DNA from: Actinosomnolentus pattersoniae (SeqCode)
Lineage (GTDB): Bacteria; Actinomycetota; UBA4738
Length of the DNA: 7,662 bases
NCBI GenBank assembly: GCA_013817655.1
Contig: JACDCJ010000092.1
Location: 1-7,662 of the forward strand
Reading direction: 5' to 3'
Shown here: in pieces, positions 1 to 5,061 of the stretch
Layout: every line of letters starts with the position of its first letter
Numbering within the stretch: the first letter of the stretch is position 1
Notes under the pieces: model-generated
What the model was told of the DNA's origin: nothing
What the model saw: the letters and a program-made list of their open reading frames with translations, nothing else
The model's database searches: none
Made by a program: the position numbers and the translations under genes

Positions 1-1
1 G

Positions 2-979
2 GTCGAGGAAACCCCGCCCCCGCGGTTCGCGGAGCGCGTCCCGGAGATGGGTGACGCGGCCGTGGCCGTGGCGAACGCCTGCGGGTACGTGAACGCTGGA
101 ACGGTCGAGTTCCTGGTCGACGAGGACGGCGGGTTCTACTTCCTGGAGATCAACGCGAGGCTCCAGGTCGAGCACACCATCACCGAGGAGGTCCTCGGGA
201 TCGACCTGGTGGCCGCCCAGTTGCGGATCTCGGCCGGAGAGGACCTCGGATTCGGTCAGCGAGACATCCACCCGCGGGGACACGCCATCGAGTGCCGGAT
301 CAACGCCGAGGATCCCGCCCGAGGGTTCCTCCCCGCTCCGGGACGCCTGGGACGATACAGCGAGCCCGGTGGCCCAGGGATCCGAGTCGATTCCGGTTTC
401 GGGGAGGGCGACGAGGTTCCACCAGCCTTCGACAGCCTCATCGCGAAGCTCGTGACGTGGGGCAACGACAGGGAGGAGGCCCGTCGGCGGATGCTGCGGG
501 CTCTGGACGAGTTCGAGATCGAGGGCATCCCCACCACGATCCCGGCTCACCGCCTGCTGCTGAGGGACCTCCGGTTCGTCGACGGCACCTACTCGACAGC
601 AACGGTGACGTCCGAGCTCCTCGAGTCCCTGGAGCCTTCCGACTCCTCGGAGGACGCTTCGGGCGACCGGGCGGTGCTGCTCGTGAACGGCACCTCGGCG
701 CGCCTGTGGCATCCCTCAATCGCGTCCTCCGTGTCGGCGGCCACCCGCGGGGACGGCGCGGGTGGCCTCGGGTCGGTGGTCGCGCCGATGCACGGGACCA
801 TCCTGAAAGTGCTCGTCTCGAAGGGAAGCACGGTGCGGGCCGGGGAGCCGGTCGCGGTACTCGAGGCGATGAAGATGGAGACGTCGTTGACCTCGCCGGC
901 CGGGGGAATCGTCGAAGAGGTGCCCGTGGAGACCGGCTCCGTGGTCGAAGCCGGAGAGGTGGTCGTTCGGATCGCCTAG
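2..979 (+). CDS. Acyl-CoA carboxylase alpha subunit (biotin carboxylase-BCCP fusion), 3' part
   Basis: This is the C-terminal 325 residues of a biotin-dependent carboxylase subunit; the reading frame enters from the left edge (first whole codon at base 2), so roughly the first 235-270 residues are missing. The subunit carboxylates biotin with ATP and bicarbonate and carries it to a separate carboxyltransferase (acetyl-, propionyl- or methylcrotonyl-CoA type). Visible in the fragment are the biotin carboxylase active-site block: metal-binding Glu36 (TVEF), Glu49 and Asn51 (FLEIN), the Arg53/Gln55/Glu57 cluster (RLQVEH), and the catalytic Arg99 in ECRINAEDP. The biotin carboxylase C-terminal domain follows to about 210, then a loose acidic/Ser linker (about 211-258), then a complete BCCP/lipoyl-like domain (259-325). 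Its EAMKM motif places the biotinylated lysine at residue 291 (codon 872-874). The direct BC-linker-BCCP order is common in actinobacterial alpha subunits. No carboxyltransferase gene is seen downstream. The acyl-CoA substrate cannot be told from this fragment. Confidence 0.95.
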   Translation, partial: VEETPPPRFAERVPEMGDAAVAVANACGYVNAGTVEFLVDEDGGFYFLEINARLQVEHTITEEVLGIDLVAAQLRISAGEDLGFGQRDIHPRGHAIECRINAEDPARGFLPAPGRLGRYSEPGGPGIRVDSGFGEGDEVPPAFDSLIAKLVTWGNDREEARRRMLRALDEFEIEGIPTTIPAHRLLLRDLRFVDGTYSTATVTSELLESLEPSDSSEDASGDRAVLLVNGTSARLWHPSIASSVSAATRGDGAGGLGSVVAPMHGTILKVLVSKGSTVRAGEPVAVLEAMKMETSLTSPAGGIVEEVPVETGSVVEAGEVVVRIA

Positions 980-981
980 CT

Positions 982-1022
982 GGAGGAGGAGGTCCCAGAT
1001 GTTCTGTCCCGCTGTGGGTTGA
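982..1022 (+). other. Orphan strong RBS and 7-codon ORF after the carboxylase gene
   Basis: Three bases after the carboxylase stop codon there is an unusually long purine-rich Shine-Dalgarno run (GGAGGAGGAGG, 982-992). It is followed at a 6-nt spacing by ATG (999-1001). The frame reads MFCPAVG and stops at TGA 1020-1022. Such a good, well-spaced site normally precedes a real gene. It may be the preserved start of a lost downstream cistron of the carboxylase operon, or a short leader peptide. No homologous continuation is visible in any frame after 1022. The site is seen directly; both interpretations are inference. Confidence 0.5.
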
Positions 1023-1182
1023 AGCAGCCGTCCCCCTCTAACTAGTTCTGTGCTCTTGCGGCTGTCTGAATACCCATAGAGCCGCTCGCCGTATCTAACT
1101 GGTACATTTGTTGTTGTCGGGAAGCTCTTCTGGTGACTCGGCCTTGGGCGGACAACCGCCGCTGAGTCAGTAGGGAGGAAAC
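1023..1182 (+). other. AT-richer intergenic region upstream of the secreted-protein pair
   Basis: About 160 bases without a convincing gene, with visibly more A and T than the coding DNA around it. It holds an imperfect 10-bp direct repeat, TCTAACTAGT at 1037-1046 and TCTAACTGGT at 1094-1103 (one mismatch, 57 bases start to start). The first copy overlaps the 8-bp palindrome AACTAGTT (1040-1047). The segment CGGCTG (1059-1064) could pair either with CAGCCG (1025-1030) or, as GCGGCT (1058-1063), with AGCCGC (1080-1085). These are short stems with large loops and are weak. The strong stem-loop at 1134-1169 is listed separately. A promoter for the downstream pair is likely here, but I could not assign a -35/-10 pair with proper spacing. 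Confidence 0.4.
1134..1169 (+). promoter_or_regulatory. 5' UTR stem-loop just upstream of the RBS
   Basis: The outer arms TGACTC (1134-1139) and GAGTCA (1164-1169) pair perfectly. The stem continues through a G-T wobble (1140/1163) and two GC pairs (1141-1142 with 1161-1162). After a 4-nt bulge (1143-1146) it closes with GGCGG (1147-1151) on CCGCC (1156-1160) around the tetraloop ACAA. That gives 14 pairs in 36 nt. There is no T-run after it on either strand, so it is not a standard intrinsic terminator. It ends only 3-4 nt before the GGGAGGA ribosome-binding site (1173-1179) of the next gene. This suggests a role in translation control, mRNA stability or protein binding. The structure is read from the sequence; the role is inferred. 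Confidence 0.55.
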
Positions 1183-1622
1183 GTGGGAGCTTCGATAAGA
1201 GTAAGTGTCCGTGTGCTCGCTATCGCATTGGTGTGTATGGGCTTGATTGCAGTCCCTCAGTCAGCACTTGCCGAGCCGGAAGAACCACCTGTCCCGCCCG
1301 AAGATTGCCCAACGGATGCCACGTGCGACATCGAGTACAAGACGTTTGGGAAGCGGACACGCCGTTCCTCATCTTCAACTCGAAGAATGAGCTCGTGGTG
1401 AAGTCCGAAGCGGACGAGATGTACGACGACCTGAACGCGGGGGACATCAGGGTGACGAAGGTAATCCTGGACGGGACCAAGCACGCCGCTTCATACAAGG
1501 CGGAGATCATCGAGATCGACACGGGATGTGCCTGCGACAACTGGAACAGCAATCACGGCTTCAATCCTGACGGCCTTACGGTGCAGCAGGCCACGGTCGA
1601 CTTCTTGCTCGCCCAGATGTAA
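1183..1622 (+). pseudogene. Frameshifted secreted protein, probable alpha/beta-hydrolase remnant
   Basis: A GTG start at 1183 behind GGGAGGA (1173-1179) opens a frame with a clear Sec signal peptide: Arg near the N-terminus, a hydrophobic core at about 11-25, and a likely cut after SALA at residue 30. An acidic/Pro stretch and two Cys (42, 48) follow. At about 1345-1352 the sensible sequence leaves this frame (which otherwise runs as Arg/Ser-rich nonsense to 1401) and continues in the frame ending at 1622, as if one base is missing, for example a G in the TTTGGGAA run. The joined product would be about 146 residues. Its last 90 residues look like the C-terminal end of an alpha/beta hydrolase: beta strand TPFLIF, NE at the usual acid position, a helix, a strand, KHAAS as a possible catalytic His, and a final FLLAQ helix. 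The GxSxG nucleophile region is absent. Codon use in the first 30 codons (ATA, AGA, AGT, TTG, CTT, TGT) is less GC-biased than in neighbours. It may be a decayed gene, an internal deletion, or a sequencing error in a short novel gene. The fold assignment is tentative. Confidence 0.5.
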
Positions 1623-1635
1623 GGAGGGGAGACAC

Positions 1636-2247
1636 ATGGGTCCTTTCAACCGTGGTACACGTAGAGTTCTGGGGGCGTCGCTTGCAGTTCTTGGGTCCTT
1701 CCTGGCCATTCCCGCCGCGGCGGCCAGCCAGCACACCTGCTTCGGGAAGCCGGCGACCATCGTCGGGACCGAGGGTGATGACACGCTGGATGGGACGCTC
1801 GGGGACGACGTGATCGTCGGGCTCGGAGGGAACGATTTCATCTTCGACCCCGACGGCCGGGACCTACTCTGCGGGGGAGAGGGCAACGATGACATCTTCG
1901 GGGGGCTCGGCCCGGACATGATCTCGGGTGGAGCCGGCCAGGATGACCTATACGGTGATCCGGGCCCGGACACCATCCTGGGGGGAGGAGGGGACGACTA
2001 CATCTCCGGCTGGGAGGGCCGCGACACCATCCACGGTGGGGCGGGGGACGACTATCTGACGGGCTGGAAGCACGACGATCGCATCTCGGGAGGACCCGGC
2101 AGCGATGACCTTCGGGGCCAACAGGGGGCCGACCAGCTGGATGGGGTGGACGGAGTAGAAGGCAACGACATACTGGATGGCGGGATTGGCTCGGAGATGG
2201 ACGTTTGCGAGGCAGACCCGGAAGACACGGTCAACAACTGCCCCTAG
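1636..2247 (+). CDS. Exported RTX-repeat (hemolysin-type) calcium-binding protein
   Basis: A 203-residue protein. The ATG at 1636 is chosen because AGGAGG (1622-1627, overlapping the previous stop) lies 8 nt ahead and a typical Sec signal peptide follows: Arg-rich start, hydrophobic core at about 11-25, and an Ala-rich end with a cut near residue 30. An upstream in-frame start at 1528 would bury that signal. Residues 44-190 are an unbroken array of RTX nonapeptides of the GGxGxDxUx type, which fold as a parallel beta-roll binding Ca2+ between turns. There is no enzyme or adhesin domain, so the protein is essentially a signal peptide plus a beta-roll. Four Cys (35, 79, 191, 202) flank and interrupt the array and could form disulfides outside the cell. 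Classical RTX toxins leave by type I secretion with a C-terminal signal; here the N-terminal signal implies Sec export. The gap to the frameshifted secreted gene is 13 bp, so co-transcription is likely. The partner or target is unknown. Confidence 0.88.
   Translation: MGPFNRGTRRVLGASLAVLGSFLAIPAAAASQHTCFGKPATIVGTEGDDTLDGTLGDDVIVGLGGNDFIFDPDGRDLLCGGEGNDDIFGGLGPDMISGGAGQDDLYGDPGPDTILGGGGDDYISGWEGRDTIHGGAGDDYLTGWKHDDRISGGPGSDDLRGQQGADQLDGVDGVEGNDILDGGIGSEMDVCEADPEDTVNNCP
1765..2205 (+). repeat. 16 tandem RTX nonapeptide-coding units
   Basis: A 27-bp periodicity at protein level: residues 44-190 (147 aa) divide into 16 consecutive units, all nine residues long except the fifteenth, which carries three extra residues (GVD before GVEGNDILD). 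The best-matching units are GTEGDDTLD, GGEGNDDIF, GGAGDDYLT and GGPGSDDLR. Degenerate units such as DPDGRDLLC and GWKHDDRIS lack some Gly/Asp ligands and probably bind Ca2+ weakly or not at all. The nucleotide copies are diverged, so the array is old rather than freshly expanded. Confidence 0.85.
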
Positions 2248-2299
2248 AGCCCGGGACTGGCGACCACTCACCGCACCTCTTCGCCGCAGCGAGCCCTCA
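2248..2299. other. Convergent gene junction
   Basis: Only 52 bases separate the stop of the + strand RTX gene from the stop of the last - strand gene. I looked for a bidirectional terminator and found only a 6-bp pair, AGCGAG (2288-2293) with CTCGCT (2315-2320), around a 21-nt loop with no T-run, partly inside the - strand gene. No convincing intrinsic terminator is visible, so read-through or factor-dependent termination is possible. Confidence 0.4.
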
Positions 2300-2863
2300 T
2301 CAGGTGACCCGCGACTCGCTCCGCTCACGTCGCCGTTGGGCGAGGAGGTCCGCGACGCCGAGGCTCGTGAACGGCAGGACGGGGCCCAGCAAGATACCGG
2401 CCTCGCTGACCGTCCGGAGCGTCACGAAGACGTAGACGGCTGCCAAAGCCACGGCGAGCGCGCGAGGTTTCCAATCGTCCGGGTCGTCCTTCCGGAGCGC
2501 ACTCGTCCCGCCCGCCCCAATCCCGGCAACCAGGCCGGTGACCGCATCCCCCGCCAGCGCCGAGACCGGGATTCCGACCAGGAGCGAAAGTCCCATGGCC
2601 TTGAGCACTGCACCAGGGGCCCGGGGATGCTCGGAGAGGAAGGCCAGGACGATGAACACGAAAGGGATGAGAGCCAACCCGAAGGCGAGCAGGGCGCCGG
2701 CGTTCGGAGCGGCCTCCCCGTCGGAGGCCAGCGAGACGAGCCCAGCCAGCAACGCCCAGTAGGAGGGAACGAACAGGAGGGTGGCGAGGAGGATCGCCCG
2801 CCACTTCCGACGCGGAGAGAGCGGCGCGGCGCCCGCCGGCACGGACCTGCGCCGCGAGGCCAA
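2300..2863 (-). CDS. Unrecognised small multi-pass membrane protein
   Basis: A 187-residue protein of no family I recognise. It has a basic N-terminus (Arg/Lys to about 22), then hydrophobic segments at about 23-46, 57-76, 87-104, 106-120, 135-150 and 154-173, so about five or six membrane passes. The C-terminal tail (from about 176) is very rich in Arg and Glu. A hydrophilic loop rich in Lys, Asp and Pro (124-133) separates the last two hairpins. No catalytic or transport motif is visible. The TTG start (2863-2861) is 10 bp after the MalG-type permease stop. An AAAGG sequence overlapping that stop is a weak ribosome-binding site; a GTG seven codons later is an alternative start. Position as the last cistron of the sugar operon suggests co-expression with the transporter, but a role in transport is only inferred. 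Confidence 0.75.
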   Translation of the reverse strand: MASRRRSVPAGAAPLSPRRKWRAILLATLLFVPSYWALLAGLVSLASDGEAAPNAGALLAFGLALIPFVFIVLAFLSEHPRAPGAVLKAMGLSLLVGIPVSALAGDAVTGLVAGIGAGGTSALRKDDPDDWKPRALAVALAAVYVFVTLRTVSEAGILLGPVLPFTSLGVADLLAQRRRERSESRVT

Positions 2864-2873
2864 CGGCCGCCTT

Positions 2874-3824
2874 TCAGCCCTTCACGGAGCCCGCGGTGAG
2901 CCCTCTGACGAAGTACTTCTGCAGCGAGAAGAACACGACGAGCGGGAGCGACATGGACACGAACGCCGCGGCGGTGAGCAGGTGCCAGTTCTCGCCGCGC
3001 GCCCCGACAAGGTCGGCCAGGGCGAGGGTGAGCACCCTGTTCTCCTGTGAGCCCCCCAGGAAAACGTAGGCGACCAGGAGGTCGTTCCAGACCCAGAGGA
3101 ACTGGAAGATGGCGAAGGCGGCGAGTGCCGGGACCGAGAGCGGGATGATGAGCCGCAGGAAGATCTTGAAGTGGTCCGCCCCGTCGATCTTGGCCGACTC
3201 GATGATGGAAGAGGGCAGCGACCCGATGTAGTTGCGTAGCAAGTACGTGGCGAGCGGCAGCCCGAAGCCGGTATGTGCCAGCCACACGCCCAAGAAGGTG
3301 CCCCCGAGGTCCAGGTCGGGGAAAATCACGCGTCCGAACAGCTGTGCCCCGCTCGTGTACAGACGCAGGATCGGGATCAGCGCCATCTGGAGCGGGACCA
3401 CGAGCAGCCCCACCACCGCCACGAACATCACGTACCGTCCTCGGAACTCCATCCAGGAGAAGGCGTAGGCGGCGAAGGCGGCGATGGTGATCGGGATGAC
3501 CGTAGCCGGGATGGCCACCGCGAGGCTGTTAAGGAAGGCGTTACCGAACCCACCGGCGGACAGGACTGTTCGGTAGTTCTCGAACGTCCACTCGGCGACG
3601 CGGAAGGGGTGCGCGAGCGCCGTCCACCAGCCCGTGTTGTCGACTAGCTCCTCCGGGCGGAGGGAATTGATCAAGACGCCGAGGGTCGGGATCACCCAGA
3701 GGCCCACGATGACGAGGACGATGATGCGGACCGGCCAGCCGGCGCGCCGCTCGCCGAGAGCGCCCCGTCCCGAGGTCCGGCCCATCGTTCGCTTGACGGG
3801 CGGCAGGGCCTGTGCGGTGCTCAC
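2874..3824 (-). CDS. Carbohydrate ABC transporter permease, MalG type (CUT1)
   Basis: A 316-residue inner-membrane permease of the binding-protein-dependent transport family. It pairs with the neighbouring MalF-type subunit to form the sugar channel. Membrane segments appear at about 33-53, 98-122, 130-152, 174-195, 229-253 and 281-301. The cytoplasmic EAA loop that docks the ATPase starts at ESAKIDGAD (209-217) and runs into IIPLSVPAL, with the conserved Gly at 215. The C-terminal FVRGLTAGSVKG is characteristic of MalG-like subunits. The first 30 residues are an Arg/Gly-rich cytoplasmic extension. The GTG start (3824-3822) overlaps the upstream gene's TGA by 4 bp (GTGA), which indicates translational coupling and equal production of the two subunits. 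The closest likeness I can suggest is the AglG/MalG group; the exact sugar cannot be read from a permease. Confidence 0.94.
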   Translation of the reverse strand: MSTAQALPPVKRTMGRTSGRGALGERRAGWPVRIIVLVIVGLWVIPTLGVLINSLRPEELVDNTGWWTALAHPFRVAEWTFENYRTVLSAGGFGNAFLNSLAVAIPATVIPITIAAFAAYAFSWMEFRGRYVMFVAVVGLLVVPLQMALIPILRLYTSGAQLFGRVIFPDLDLGGTFLGVWLAHTGFGLPLATYLLRNYIGSLPSSIIESAKIDGADHFKIFLRLIIPLSVPALAAFAIFQFLWVWNDLLVAYVFLGGSQENRVLTLALADLVGARGENWHLLTAAAFVSMSLPLVVFFSLQKYFVRGLTAGSVKG

Positions 3825-4972
3825 CGGACCGTCTCCTGCTCGCGGAACCTGCGGACGTTCCAGATCATGATGGGGATCACGGCCACGAACAGCACGACGG
3901 CGATGGCCGCTCCCCGGCCGTCATGGTCGCTGATGAAGAACCAGTCGATCATGCGCTCGGCGATGACCACGGTTCCCTGGGCCTCGGGGTTCCCCATGAC
4001 GAAGACGATGTCGAAGACCTTCAGCGCGTTGATGACCATGTAGGTGGTCACCACCACGATCGTGGGGAGGATGGTGGGGACCATGATCCGGCGGAACACC
4101 TGCAGCTCCGTGGCGCCGTCGATCCGGGCGGCCTCGATGATCTCGTCCGGGATGGCCTTGATGGCGGCGGACAGGATCACCATGGCGAACCCCGTCTGCA
4201 TCCACACCATGATGACCATCAGGAAGAGGTTGTTCCACGGCACCTCCTGGAGCCACGGGACCGGGTTCTGACCCAGTCCCTGCATGACCCCGTTCAGGAG
4301 CCCGATCTGGTTGCCGAAGCCTTCGGGGCGGAAGCTGTAGACCAGGCGCCACACGATCGACGCTCCCACGAACGAGATCGCCATCGGCAGGAAGATCATC
4401 GACTTGGCGACCGCCTCGCCGCGGCGGCGAAGGCGGTCGGCCAGGGTGGCGAAGGCAAGCCCGATCCCGACTCCGAACGTCGGCACCACGATGATCCACC
4501 CGACCGTGTTCCGGATCGAGCGGAGCATGTCCTCGTTGGTGAAGACGAAGACGAAGTTGTCCAGGCCCACGAAGCTCTGCGAGTCGGCGTCCTTCAGGCT
4601 GATCAGGATGGTGTTGATCACGGGGTAGACGAGGAAGACGCTCAGGATGACGAGGCCCGGGCCGACGAAAACGTAGGGGCGAACCCCCTCGGAATACCGC
4701 GCCGGGAACCAGTCCACCAGGCGGTTCATCCCCCAGTACAGGAAGAACACGCCGCCCACTCCTACCACGACGGCCACGAGGACGACCAGTCCGCGGTTCG
4801 CGTCGGCGTCGCGAAGGAAGTCGAAGGTGGCCCAGAGGAGGAAGAAGCCGACGATGGGGATGGCCAGGGCGCTAACGAGGCGCAGGACGGACAGTCCGAC
4901 GGCTTTGCCTCCGGAGGGGGGCTCGGCGACGACTTCCGCGCCCGCGCCGGGCCTACTGGTCGTGGTCTTCAC
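3821..4972 (-). CDS. Carbohydrate ABC transporter permease, MalF type (CUT1)
   Basis: A 383-residue inner-membrane permease, longer than the roughly 290-330 usual for CUT1 partners because it has two extra N-terminal membrane segments (about 28-50 and 61-82) before the core. Core segments lie at about 98-126, 155-178, 191-214, 247-272, 300-327 and 354-374, for eight in all. The EAA loop begins EAARIDGATE (280-289) with Gly286 and ends IMVPTILP, the site that contacts the ATPase. The GTG start at 4972 is the only in-frame choice before a stop at 4984-4982. AGAGGTG (4989-4983) lies about 10 nt ahead. It is separated from the binding-protein gene by 89 bp containing a hairpin, and overlaps the MalG-type gene by 4 bp. 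The extra N-terminal pair recalls MalF-like and alpha-glucoside (Agl) permeases. No ATPase gene adjoins. Confidence 0.94.
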   Translation of the reverse strand: MKTTTSRPGAGAEVVAEPPSGGKAVGLSVLRLVSALAIPIVGFFLLWATFDFLRDADANRGLVVLVAVVVGVGGVFFLYWGMNRLVDWFPARYSEGVRPYVFVGPGLVILSVFLVYPVINTILISLKDADSQSFVGLDNFVFVFTNEDMLRSIRNTVGWIIVVPTFGVGIGLAFATLADRLRRRGEAVAKSMIFLPMAISFVGASIVWRLVYSFRPEGFGNQIGLLNGVMQGLGQNPVPWLQEVPWNNLFLMVIMVWMQTGFAMVILSAAIKAIPDEIIEAARIDGATELQVFRRIMVPTILPTIVVVTTYMVINALKVFDIVFVMGNPEAQGTVVIAERMIDWFFISDHDGRGAAIAVVLFVAVIPIMIWNVRRFREQETVR

Positions 4973-4997
4973 CCCCCATACTCACCTCTTGGCGCCG

Positions 4998-5025
4998 ACG
5001 GGGGCCGCGTTGTCGCAGCCCCCGT
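4998..5025 (-). promoter_or_regulatory. Intercistronic hairpin between binding protein and permease genes
   Basis: ACGGGGGC (4998-5005) and GCCCCCGT (5018-5025) form a perfect 8-bp GC-rich stem. After one mismatch (5006/5017), GCG (5007-5009) pairs with CGC (5014-5016) around a 4-nt loop. It lies 37 nt after the binding-protein stop and 26 nt before the permease start in the direction of transcription. No T-run follows on the - strand. The likely role is protecting the 3' end of the binding-protein mRNA or partly attenuating transcription, giving more binding protein than permease, as known for malE-malF intergenic elements. The role is inferred. Confidence 0.6.
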
Positions 5026-5061
5026 GCATCCGTCAGTGCAGCTCGGGCGGTCTCGTTCCTC

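Noticed and set aside
1058..1085. Intrinsic terminator for the carboxylase gene (GCGGCT with AGCCGC)
   Set aside because: Only six pairs around a 16-nt loop, and no T-run after the stem.
1056..1108. Sigma-70-like promoter (TTGCGG at 1056-1061, or TACATT at 1103-1108)
   Set aside because: Neither candidate has a partner hexamer at 16-18 nt spacing that I would defend, so no promoter is annotated.
1000..1182. tRNA or other structured RNA gene in the intergenic region
   Set aside because: No cloverleaf, T-loop signature or 3' acceptor pairing could be found; only the separate stem-loop at 1134-1169 stands up.
1345..1352. Programmed -1 ribosomal frameshift at G-TTT-GGG
   Set aside because: It does not follow the X-XXY-YYZ slippery pattern: both tRNAs would not re-pair after slipping. 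No clear stimulatory stem follows at the right distance. A missing base or deletion junction explains the site better.
1765..2205. CRISPR-like or recent tandem DNA repeat
   Set aside because: The periodicity is in the protein (nine-residue RTX units); the DNA copies are too diverged for a CRISPR array or a recent tandem duplication.
2422..3285. A 287-codon open frame on the - strand overlapping the MalG permease and the small membrane protein
   Set aside because: It is in a different frame from both, rich in Arg, Pro and Ser, and has no motif. It is a shadow of high-GC codon structure.
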